This document shows positions 34,131 through 44,234 of a DNA stretch of 64,000 nt, one piece after another. The position numbers and the translations under genes are program-made. The first letter of the stretch is position 1, and each line of letters starts with the position of its first letter. The notes beneath the pieces were generated by a model that was given only the letters and a program-made list of their open reading frames with translations, searched no databases and was not told where the DNA came from. The stretch covers positions 228,897 through 292,896 of the forward strand of contig JBEWZL010000215.1 in NCBI GenBank assembly GCA_045837725.1. Reading direction: 5' to 3'. Source of the stretch: Vermamoeba vermiformis (taxonomy: Eukaryota; Tubulinea; Echinamoebida).

Positions 34131-36253
34131 TTATTTTTTCTTGTTAGCGTCAATGAACTCACGGATCATACTCTTCAAAGTGTGCGAAGGAGTGAGCTGT
34201 TTGTTTGACAATTGAAGGCCAGTCATGGGAGAAGTATTGTTGTTTTTCAGCCACAGTTCGATTGCTGTTCTCTCGTACGTGTGACCGTCACTCGCCACCA
34301 CTGGCTCTTGCATCATGTCTTGAGTGATCGGGCAGATGAACGCTTCAGGTATCTTCGTTTTCTTCTCCTTTAGTGCGCTTTTCAGCTCTTCGTTGAATCG
34401 TTTCATCTCTTCGAGTTGACGCTCCAATTGCTTGTTGCTTGCATTGCTGTTGCCAGTCTTAAGTTGTGCTTGTAGTCCGTGTTCGTCTTTTAGCGAGTCC
34501 TTGAGTTTCGCTATCTCCAAATGGAGTTTAATAACATCACCAAGCGCTTGGATTTTCAAATGACGTGTCAGTTCTGTCTTCTCTAGGAAGACGAATTCCG
34601 CACCACAGATCTGTGCGTATGGTTAACAGGAGTAGTATTAACATGTCAAACGCTACCTGATGATTCGCGAATATGTCAACGAGATGACTAAACTTGTTGT
34701 CCTTCAGCCACGTGCACACGGTGTCGTTGTTCCATTGCAGCACTCCCGGAGGTATTGCGTATATGTCGTGTTGGGTTTGAACTAGATACACGTACATAAG
34801 AAGTTTCTTGGCCTCTTTGAAAGACACTTCGAGAGTCGATATCAAGTCGTCCGTTTCGAGCGCTTTCAGCACTGTTCCATCAATTTTGTTCGCCACAAAG
34901 ACTTGCGAGTAGTTCCCAAGGCCAATCTCCGTGAGCAAAAATGACACGTCCTCACAGGACCACGTGCCAATGTCCGTTTGAAGCTTTTGCTGCCATTTCT
35001 TGAGAGCTGGCTCGTTCTTCTTCAGCGCATTTTCAAAGCTCTGCATATTTTCGCGAAGGAACAGCTGGGCAGCACTCTTCTCGGATAGCACTTGGCTATT
35101 CGACTGAATTTGCGAATCGACTTTGATGAGATCTGCTTCGACTCCATCCAGCTGTTTTCGGAGTTCGTCGCGTTTCTTGGTTAGCGCCGAAAACTGCTTG
35201 CGTTTCTCCTCGGTCTCGGATTGAATTTTGTTCTTTTCGTTGGTCGCATCTTCTACCATTTTCTGCAAAGCATGAATTGCCAGCTTATCTACGAAGGTTT
35301 TAGTGCTCAAGTTGTGCCCTTCAGAGTAAAATTTTTTCAAGAGTACGGTCTGGCAGTTGCTTCTTAGAAACTGGGCCAGCTGTTCCCAGTTGCAGTTACT
35401 AATGAGTTCATCGAGTTGGTCTGTGGACCTTCTTTCGATTAGAAAGGACAGGTGCACTAGATCGTCTGGAAACCGTTAGCAGCAGTTGAAAGTATTAAGT
35501 TACATACCAGTCACAACGGCGTGTGGAGATACGACGGATCCAAGACTTTTGGATTTAGGATTATTCTCTAAAGAGGGATTATCAGAGTGATTAAATATTA
35601 GATGTTTAGTAATTCAACTCACGTCTAATTTCAAATCGCAACACGGTAGGATTTTTCCGCAGTGCAGCGATAATTCTTTTGAAATCGTCGTGTATCTTTT
35701 CTCGCTGATTGTAGTTATCAAACGTTCTTACGTCAAGCGTAGTCAAGCTTGAGTTATCCTCCAGTCCCTTGTAAAACTGATCGGAGTTCATGCAACCGAA
35801 GCCTATCAAATTGAAATAAGCATATTTACTAGAGTGAAACAGTACTTACCAATGATCGAGAGAGACTTAAGAGACGAGTTCTCCATTAACAGATTTCCCA
35901 CAGAAGAAAAAAATCGCTCATTGTTGCTCTCAACTTCCAGTTCTCGAAGGACTTTTGATGCATGCAAGCTTTTAAGAATAGGCGCCAACTTAGTAGGAAC
36001 AGTTCGCCACGAGTGGTTTAGTTTTACTGCTGTGATTGAATTGTTTTCTTGCAGCGCATCCGCAACGCAATGGTGATTTAATATTTGTTCTACCGCAATT
36101 AAGGGTTAATCAAGACATTATTGAATATTAATTATATTTACCTGTCCAAAGCTCAATTCTCTTCACTGATGAGGCAATTTTAAAACGTGTGCCATGGGTA
36201 ATAGCGTTTTTGATATCCGCTTCGGTGCCAAGAGTGGGTATACTTACTTCCAT
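34131..36253 (-). CDS. Array member D: LRR - coiled coil - SAM - SAM - U-box ubiquitin ligase
   Basis: ATG at 36253 (MEVSIPTLGTEADIKNAITH). LRR-like head exons lie at about 35520-36253 (LHASKVLRELEVESNNERFF, LMENSSLKSLSIIG, LEDNSSLTTLDVRTFD). A linker exon (NNPKSKSLGSVVSPHAVVT) joins the large exon 34657 to about 35457: a helical region, a coiled coil (LTKKRDELRKQLDGVEADLI), SAM1 (WSCEDVSFLLTEIGLGNY) and SAM2 (NNDTVCTWLKDNKFSHLVDI). The final exon runs NHQ|ICGAEFVFLEKTEL, a second coiled coil, and the U-box (EAFICPITQDMMQEPVVASD). All joins keep frame, so this member looks intact. U-box face residues match D/E/F type (MMQEPV) rather than B/C type (IMNDPV). Confidence 0.87.
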
Positions 36254-36475
36254 CACTAGTGTTTGTAGGTGTATCAAATTAATTGGAATGGTCGGTTTTG
36301 TCGTGTTTCTTTTTTTGAAACGAATCACAAAATTGAATTCTATTCTTTTCCACAAAAGAATAGGTGCCAATATACGCGTGGACAGAAGCAGTAGTGAAAT
36401 GTTTCACGTTTTACGATGGTTTTTGCAAGGAGAAGCGTGGAGAGCAGGATAAATCTTATAACCGAAGTGCAGTCG

Positions 36476-39217
36476 TTACTTTTTCTTTTTGGCATCAATG
36501 AACTCGCGGATCATACTCTTCAAGGTGTGCGAAGGTGTCAGTTGTTTGTTTGACAATTTAAGACCTGTCACGGGAGAGCTGTTGCCGCTCTTTAGCCACA
36601 GTTCGATTGCTGTTCTCTCGTACGTGTGACCGTCACTCGCGACCACTGGCTCTTGCATCATGTCTTGCATGATCGGGCAGATGAACGCTTCAGGTATTTT
36701 GGTTTCACGTTGTTTGAGAGTCAGTTTGAGCTCTTCGTTGAATCGCTTCATCTCTTCGAGTTGACGTGCAACGTAGTCATTGACGTTATTGGTTTTCTGG
36801 CGTTGATTTTGCAAGCTATGGTCATTCGATAGCGAATCCTTAAGTATTGAAATCTCTTTTTGCAGCTTAATGATGTCGCCCAGAGCTTGAATTTTTAAGT
36901 GATTGTTTAGATCCACTTTGTCCAAGAAAGCAAGCTCGGCTCCTGTTATCTATTTACCTCAAGTCAGTACTTGAGGTACGCACTGGTGGTCTAAATAAAT
37001 TTCACTTACCTGATGTTTCCTAAAGACTTCGACCAAGTGACCAAACTTGTTGTCTTCGAGCCACGTGCACACGGTGTCGTTGTTCCATTGCAGCACTCCC
37101 GGAGGTATCGTGTAGATGTCGCGATGTGCTTGAACCAAGTGGACGTACATTAATACACGTTTGGCTTCTTTAAAAGTTAATTTGAGGTTCGCTGACGTAA
37201 GATCAATAGTGTCGAGTGCTGAAAGTAAGGCGCCGTCAATCTTGTGGCTTGCAAAAGCGGAGGTGTACGCTTTGAGTCCAATCTCAGAGAGCAAGAACTG
37301 GACGTCTTCCGAGCTCCAGTCAGCCAAGTCAGTGCGTAGCTTTTGCTGCCACCTAGATTTGTTTTTGTATGACTCCCAATAAGCCTCTAGCTTGGTGGCG
37401 AGTGTCTGGATGCAGTTCTTGTACACTCTTGTATTTACATCGAAGTCTTGCTTATTATGCGTCGGTTGCAAGAAGTCTGCCTCGATAATACCAATGACGC
37501 CAACTGCATCTGGATTGATCTGATTTTGAATTCCGACGCGCAAGTATGGTTTGATGAGGCGATTTCTGTGGTAGAGCATGATGCCATACAAATTAGGATT
37601 ATCCACGTTCATGCCAAATGTAATCCTCGTGTTTTTCTACAAATACAAAAAAAATTAAAATGTGCCAAGGAGTGGCTAATAGCGAAATAAATATAAAGCG
37701 CATATGCTTAAAATAAAGCCATTACTTACATAAACATCAAACATACGGTTGGCAAGTGAAGCGTCTACAAATTTTGGTTGAACCTTTGTGCCTCGCAAGA
37801 CGATAATCATTCTCGGCTTTGAATATAATATAGAGCAGTATTCCTGATATTAGATAGTGTCATTAGCATGCAAAAGAAGCAGATAGGACTGCTAGACTTA
37901 CTCGCAGCGAGAAATCAATCGGACTTTTAACATGCGTGCCCTGGCCTGTTTGGTGCTGTTGGAAATGCAGCCTTTTGCCTTTAGGACTCTGAATACAGAT
38001 TAGATGGTGCATATCCGAGACCTTAAAGCTTACCAATACATTGGCTATCCTAATATCACATGGGTCTGTTTCAAAATCGAGCTCGTATGGCGCATCCCGC
38101 TCTGTTGAAATTTTTAGCAATGGTTGACGTTGATCCAGTTAATTATACGTACCTTTACCAACTGTTCGCAAATTATATACAACGATATGAGTACCAGTGC
38201 CTCTCTTGGTACCATTAGGTATTCTTTTGAATCTGTTCATCATGTCGTGGATCGTTTTGAACGGTGAGTAGGTTTGAATAGCACCTAGACTTTGCTCGGC
38301 GGCTTGAAGCTCTGTAAGACACTCTAAATATAACGGTAAGCAACTTTTAAGTAGCAACAGTGTTCTAATTGGACTTACTTCCAGTCGCATCCCACGTAAC
38401 CATCGGAATGAGGACTGAAGTTGCATTTTCAGCGAATAAAAAGGTTTGAGACAACATGCCAATGCTATAAGTACTTTTTGATTTCGAAAAAACGATTACA
38501 TCTCGGCCTAAACGCATTGAACCGGATTTGAATCCGTTGCCGTAGTGACCGATCGGTTTATGTCCATTGACTTCTTCCTGCATTGACGGTTATGAAATTA
38601 GACATGTTTTTAATAATAAAGTAAGTTTAACCCAGACAGAGCTTCGAAAAGCAGTGAATTCGCTCGTGTCAGTCAGTCACGTACCTTCTCACAATATCCA
38701 AAACTCAGCATTTTGTATAATTTATCGATTTCCATGCCGTAGCCATTATCGGTGAAGCATAATCGAGGCTGGCCGTTTTTTTCTTCTTCGACATCGATCC
38801 AAAATCTGGTTGCCATAACATCCGGATCTGTCGCATTATCTGTGCAATGTTTTAGTTACGTAACTATAGTAATATTCAGTCGTACGTACCCACGAGTTCG
38901 GCTATTGCTCCGAAGGCCCAAATGTGACTTGTCGAATTGCTGTGCAAAAATTTGGGATGTGTCTGCAATTTGGATAATAATTAGTACGGGCATGTAAATA
39001 TAATGTAATAATTAATAAATAATTGTAATAATTAATATTGTATCATTTTTGCAATCAATTTGCGAATTGGTGTTCCAGCGAGATCGCTCGAATCTATCTT
39101 TTCAATTAAATATTTAGAAATAATACATACCATGCTTTGTTCAACAAAGCAATATTTTTTGGCTGCATTTGATTGCGCCTCGTGAGGAGTCGCAGCTGCT
39201 GGATTACGGATTGCCAT
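36476..39217 (-). CDS. Array member E: MORC ATPase - SAM - SAM - U-box chimera
   Basis: ATG at 39217 (MAIRNPAAATPHEAQSNAAK). About nine exons give a complete MORC3/4-type GHKL ATPase: motif I ELVDNATDP, motif [22 protein letters not shown], motif [20 protein letters not shown]. The S5/transducer follows ([58 protein letters not shown]). In MORC3 a CW zinc finger comes next. Here, within one uninterrupted exon (about 37011-37635), the sequence runs from LEAYWESYKNKS straight into SAM1 (WSSEDVQFLLSEIGLKAY) and SAM2 (NNDTVCTWLEDNKFGHLVEV). The last exon adds a coiled coil and a U-box (EAFICPIMQDMMQEPVVASD). About 700 residues. Predicted to be an ATP-clamping ubiquitin ligase; nuclear location is likely from MORC homology. 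Confidence 0.9.
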
Positions 39218-39455
39218 CTTCGCGACTGACTGACGATTTAAAATTGAATTGATTCTTCTCTCGCCGTAATAAATATTATTGTAAACGGTGTATTTATTTA
39301 CAAAGCTGGGTAGGAGCTGATTTTGGGTCTACTTGCGATCTGCGAACACCCTTTCGAGTATTTTCCAAAATCGCCTCGTGGTTGCTCTATCTACAGAATT
39401 TGACTGCGTTAGCGCGGCGCCGAAACTTGTTTGACAGAAAACTCTTCCGTGACAA
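37391..39455 (-). repeat. Inverted segmental duplication, copy 1
   Basis: The MORC part of member E, all its introns and about 240 bases upstream of its ATG match the plus strand at 61885-64000. The shared upstream block includes CTATCTACAGAATTTGACTG and, next to the start codon, a tract around CGTCAGTCAGTCGCGAAGAT. Introns as well as exons are alike, so this is a recent DNA-level duplication, not retroposition. Confidence 0.88.
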
Positions 39456-39577
39456 CGCAATCCACAAGAAAGAACGTCTCGATTTGGTTGGCCAATTAAT
39501 ATCGGCACCTCATTTTTTTAAGCGTCATGAATTACAGTTTATTGTTGAACAAATATTGGTGAGGCCTTTCGTATTGT
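39218..39577. promoter_or_regulatory. MORC-chimera promoter region
   Basis: These 360 bases lie upstream of member E and downstream of member F. About 240 bases next to E are duplicated upstream of the second MORC copy, so the duplication took the promoter with it. The rest is the 3' flank of member F. Confidence 0.5.
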
Positions 39578-41689
39578 TCATTTTTTCTTGTTAGCGTCAA
39601 CGAACTCGCGGATCATACTCTTCAAGGTGTGTGAAGGAGTGAGTTGCTTGTTTGACAATTGAAGACCAGTCATGGGAGAAGTGTTGTTGTTCTTCAGCCA
39701 CAGTTCGATTGCTGTTCTCTCGTACGTGTGACCGTCACTCGCGACCACTGGCTCTTGCATCATGTCTTGTGTGATTGGACAGATGAACGCTTCAGGTATT
39801 TTGGTTTCACGTTCCTTGAGAGTCATTTTGAGCTCTTCGTTGAATCGTTTCATTTCGTCAAGTTGACGAGCTAGTTGATCGTTATTGTTGTCCTTCAGTT
39901 CCAAGATTTGTTCATTGCGTAGCGAATCTCTGAGCTTAGAGCTTTCTTTTTGAAGCTTAACGACGTCGCCGAGAGTAGCGATCTTCAAATGATTGGTCAG
40001 ATCCGCTTTCTCCAAGAATGCAAGTTCAACGCCAGTAATCTACACGAAAGCAATGTTAACATCAGTCTGATACGTTAGGTATTATTTTACGTACTTGGTT
40101 CTTCTTGAAGACATCGACCAAGTGACCAAACTTGTTGTCTTCGAGCCACGTGCACACGGTGTCGTTGTTCCATTGCAGCACTCCTGGAGGTATCGTGTAG
40201 ATGTCGTGCTGGGTTTGAACCAAGTGAACGTACATTTGCAGCTTCTTGGTGTCTTTAAATGACAAGTGAAGAGTCATCAAATCATTGGTGTCAAGACACG
40301 CGAGTGCCGAGCCATCAATATTGTTGGTTGCGAAGGCGGAAGCGTAGTTTTTCAAACCTACTTCTGCTAGTAAGAGCGATACATCTTCAATACTCCATGT
40401 GCTGAGGTCGGTTTGTAACTTCTTTTGCCATCTCTTTAGCGCTGGTTCGTTTGAACTCAACGCAGCCTGAAATCTGGTCAAGTTCGCAAGAAGGTTATCC
40501 AGTGCGGAGTTTTTTGCCGTTAAAGAGTTTGATTCCGATTTGATCTCCTCGTTGACTTGTTCGAGTTCTGTTTCCAGCGCCAAAAGTTGTCGTCGTACTT
40601 CGATCAGCTTGGCTGAAAGGGTCTCGGATTTGGTCATCTTTTCAGTGAGGGATGACATCAGTGCGTTAGTCTCCTCTTTTGTTTCGTTGAGTAGTTGACT
40701 AATTGAGTGGACGGCGAGTTGGTCCGCGAAAGTCTTGTTGCTCAAATTGCAATCTTGCGGGTAGATCTGGCCTTCGACGATACGTGCAGGACAGGTCTCT
40801 TTCAAGAACTTGGCCATCGCCTCCCAGTCGGGACTATTGGACAAGAGAAATTCTTTTGCGGGTGCCTTTCGTTCAATTGTAATGCACAAGCGCGCAGCCT
40901 GAGCATCTGCTGGGGTTAGCAAACATAATACTACTCACGCTTACATACCTGACAGAGATTTGTCGGGCGATATACTGAAGCAAGCTCCCGAGCCACCTTA
41001 ATCTAGAATTAAAAAGGGGGATAACTGAGAGCGACTTACTTTGGATCGCAAATTGTTTAATATTTGGATTTAACCGCAAGGCAGCAATGATTTTTCGAAA
41101 ATTTTCGTTTATCGCTGTGATGCTAGCACGATTTCCTCCAATACTATAGTTTTCAAGCTCAAACCGAGTTAACTCAAGTCGTAGCAGCGACGAATTTCTT
41201 GCCAAACCTGAATAAAATTCTTCCGGTTTCATGTAGCCCAAACCTGAAAAATATCAGTCTGAAGAATTTTCAATAGTAGTGCTTACCGGAAATAGAAAGC
41301 GACTTGAGCAAAGTATTCTCTTTCAGCAGAGTACCCAGCGCGACATACATATCATCTTTATCACTGACTACGGTAAGCTCTTGCCAAATTTTGGAGTGTT
41401 TCAAACTCGCTAAAAGTGGCACTATTTGTCCAGGATCTGTGTTCCAAAAGTGATTTATTTTCAAGCTGGTGATGGAGGTGTTATTTCTTAAAGCTTCTTC
41501 AACGTAGTCCTGGCAGGCAATTATATCTATTAATTTATTTTAAAATTATTATAAACAAAAATAAATTGGAATCCGGGTACCTGTCGCTACTTCCAGAGAC
41601 GTTATTTCTGCACCAATTCTGAATCTTGTTCCATCAAGAATAGCGGTGTTTATGTCATCATCGGTGTTAAGAGTAGGTATTGCTGCCAT
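39578..41689 (-). CDS. Array member F: LRR - coiled coil - SAM - SAM - U-box ubiquitin ligase
   Basis: Start taken as ATG 41689 (MAAIPTLNTDDDINTAILDG), which aligns with the other heads. An in-frame ATG at 41743 would add 18 residues. LRR-like exons follow (LLASLKHSKIWQELTVVSD, LLKENTLLKSLSISG, LARNSSLLRLELTRFE). The exon at about 40095-40900 holds a helical region, a coiled coil (LIEVRRQLLALETELEQVNE), SAM1 (WSIEDVSLLLAEVGLKNY) and SAM2 (NNDTVCTWLEDNKFGHLVDV). The last exon ends the SAM2 helix, then a coil and the U-box (EAFICPITQDMMQEPVVASD). All frames are open. Only about 12-66 bases separate it from the stop of the methyltransferase upstream. Confidence 0.86.
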
Positions 41690-41754
41690 CGTTAGCGTTG
41701 TCGTTTGTATTGCGGTTAGAAAGAATAGACGTTTTTGACCCAAAAAAAGAATTT

Positions 41755-42652
41755 TATTCTGCGGACGAAACTTGATAAAAATAATATGAACCCCAAGGTA
41801 GCGCTATCTCCGCTGTATTATATGACGGTTAACGAAGAACGATCAAAGAGGTGTCTAGATCGAGTTATCACTTACCCAAATCTTTAATAACGAGACCACC
41901 TTCTTCTTCGAGCACATATTGATAGACTTCAGGACCAGCAAAAGTAAACATCAAGAATTGTCCATCCGGCTTCAAAACTCGTTTGATCTGTTTTGCAATG
42001 TCTGTTGCCACTGAAAACGTCTCCATTTCAGTAAGCAATGCATCAAGAGTACCTACAATAATATATATTAACGCCTCAGAAGGAGCTAAACACGTAAACC
42101 AATTCGCCAGTTCACAAACTTGAATCCGGATTTACGTTCTGACATTTCTATTACCTTTGTCAATGATGATATCGAAGGACTTTGCATCAAATGATAATTT
42201 GCTCGCGTCCATGGCAATAACTATTTACAAGGATTGTTAGTGGTCGTTTCCAAGCAGATGTGCTTAGAAACTTGCTTACATTTAATACTACGACTCTCTT
42301 TGGCCTTGTTCATTTTTTCTACGACAACTTCGGAGATGTCGATGCAGGTAATGTCTTGAAATCCATCGTCATAGAGTTTGAAACCCAAATCTAAAAGGCG
42401 CAAAAATAATTAAAAATCAGGCGAGTTTCAAACCGCTTAATATTGCATAAAAAAATTATTACCTGATTCGCCACACCCAATAATTAATATTTTATGATTT
42501 TTCTTCAAGATCGGCTCGAATAAAGTCTTAGCAGCCTCGTAGTTCAGATACCAATCCGAATCTCGCTTAGCTGTATCATCTGCGTATACACCATCCCAAA
42601 ACTCTTTCTTTCCGTAGTTACTGTTAGTAATATCCTCGTTTTGCGCCATCAT
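41755..42652 (-). CDS. EEF1A lysine methyltransferase 4-like (METTL) protein
   Basis: Class I SAM-dependent methyltransferase close to EEF1AKMT4/METTL13-type enzymes, which methylate lysines on translation factor eEF1A. Exon 1 from ATG 42652 reads YGKKEFWDGVYADDTAKRDS, then the SAM-binding loop KILIIGCGESGNN. Next exons give DITCIDISEVVVEKM, a DASKLSFDAKSFDIIIDKGT motif IV/post-IV block, and VLKPDGQFLMFTFAGPEVYQ. I join a last exon by GAT TTG G|gtaagt...acag|CGGAG to give EIALPWGSYYFYQVSSAE, ending at 41755. If that intron is not used, the protein stops at 41868. About 230-245 residues. Confidence 0.82.
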
Positions 42653-42995
42653 TGAATGGAATTACTTAAATGATTCTTTCTGGATTCGCCTTAAACTGAA
42701 CGGGGCACTTAAAAAATGGCATTTTACCCACATTATATTCTATCCTTACCACGAACAACTCTTCATTAAGCCACATTTCAAGGCAAGATCCAGCCAAAAG
42801 AGACACCAAATCCGAGCTAGGTCTGTGACGTTATTGATTTAACGTCGTATTCTGCTCATATTACACAATCTTGGAGTGCTTATATAAATCCTAGTTCATT
42901 GATGGACAACTATATTGTAGGTAAGCCGGATCAGGCGGTTAAAAAAAATAATTTAAATAAAACAACAGGTCTATAAGATAACAATACGGTTCTTC
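42653..42995. other. Intergenic gap
   Basis: 343 bases between the methyltransferase start and the Arl8 stop. A TATATAAAT string lies at about 42880-42888. No gene is seen. Confidence 0.35.
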
Positions 42996-44073
42996 TTAAT
43001 TATTGTTATTATTGTTCTTATTAGCGTTGCTCGAGTGCTTAATCAACCAATCCAAAGTCAAATCGATATTCACGTTGTTCTTTGCTGAAATTGAATAACA
43101 GTTCACTTCTCGTCCAGTAATTGTCTTCAAATCCCTATAATATCGATTAATATACATATTGATAATATTAAAATATTCATAGCAAATTTTTGTAACGAGA
43201 TCTGGATCGCGAGTCACACTTACATTACTTCAATTAACTCGTCGACGCCAGCAGCATTAGGCAAGTCATTCTTATTGCCCAATAATAGCAGAGGAATATT
43301 AGCCAGTTGTGGTTTTGTTAGCAGTTCATGTAATTCTCGTTTCGCGTTTGGAAATTCTGCTCGATCAGCCGCATCTACAACAAATCTAGATAAAATCAAT
43401 TAAAACGTTGAATATACTAATATCAATGTGTTAATATGGATTATCAATAAACAATAAATTTCAGATAAATGCCGACGATTAAAGTTCGTGAGAGTTTTCC
43501 ATGATCCAAAATTTCGATAAGGAATCGCGTGGATATATTGACAATAATTATAGTAAAATTAATAATATGGTGCTGGAAGCTGAGCTTTAATTAAATTTCA
43601 ATTAAATTCATAACAGATGCGATCGAAAAACAATTTTTCAAATAATAGCTGAATAATTAATAATAATTAATAATTATAAGAGTATAAATATGCACGTACA
43701 CTATACAATTTACACCACGGCAGTATCGTTCCCACATAGTTCTGAATCTTCGCTGACCACCAATATCCCACAATTTAATAGTCACATTGCCCTTGGTGAC
43801 TTTTTTCATATTAAATCCAACAGTAGGAATCATATCGTCAGTAAATTGGCCAGTCTAAATTAGATGGATCGAACGTCAGCAAAAGAATATTTTACGCAAT
43901 TCAGAAATTAGTAATAATAATTTTAATATTATAAATAAATTACGTACAGCAATGACATTAACTAATGTAGTTTTTCCACTGGCTTGAAGACCAACTAAGG
44001 TCAACTCCATTTCTTGCTTCCAAAACAAAGATCGGAGCCAATTCATAAACGAGTCAATAATTCTTTTGAACAT
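42996..44073 (-). CDS. ARL8: ADP-ribosylation factor-like GTPase Arl8
   Basis: Small GTPase that links lysosomes to kinesin and to HOPS tethering. ATG at 44073: [19 protein letters not shown] is the amphipathic N-terminal helix, with Phe at position 2 as in Arl8 and no myristoylation glycine. The P-loop is [12 protein letters not shown], switch [16 protein letters not shown], switch [22 protein letters not shown], then FVVDAADR and the base-recognition motif NKNDL. It ends [20 protein letters not shown] followed by an Asn-rich tail. There are about five exons. Identity is clear; the only oddity is the poly-Asn C-terminus. Confidence 0.93.
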
Positions 44074-44234
44074 TTTGGTACTATTGTATTAATATACACA
44101 AATTATATAACTGTTCGTCACAAAATTTCCAGCGAGAAAATCATGACTTAATCGATCGAGTTAAGTCACGGTTCAAAAAAAGCTGCTTGTTTATGTACAA
44201 ATAAGCTTTATATTGACATAGAATATTACAATTA

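Larger units (their letters stand above)
27027..41689 (-). repeat. Tandem array of six head-swapped SAM/U-box family members
   Basis: Six related units (A-F) lie head to tail on the minus strand, with no unrelated gene between them. Heads: LRR in A, B, C, D and F; MORC ATPase in E. Tails: SAM-SAM-U-box in B to F; kinase remnant in A. The DNA for SAM2 (around LQWNNDTVCTWLEDNKFGHL) is nearly identical in the five copies, near 28870, 31215, 34695, 37040 and 40130, while heads and coiled coils have diverged. Confidence 0.85.

Noticed and set aside
36959-37612. MORC-SAM fusion as an assembly join of two genes
   Set aside because: The frame is continuous over more than 200 codons across the boundary with no N-run, repeat or splice signal at the join.
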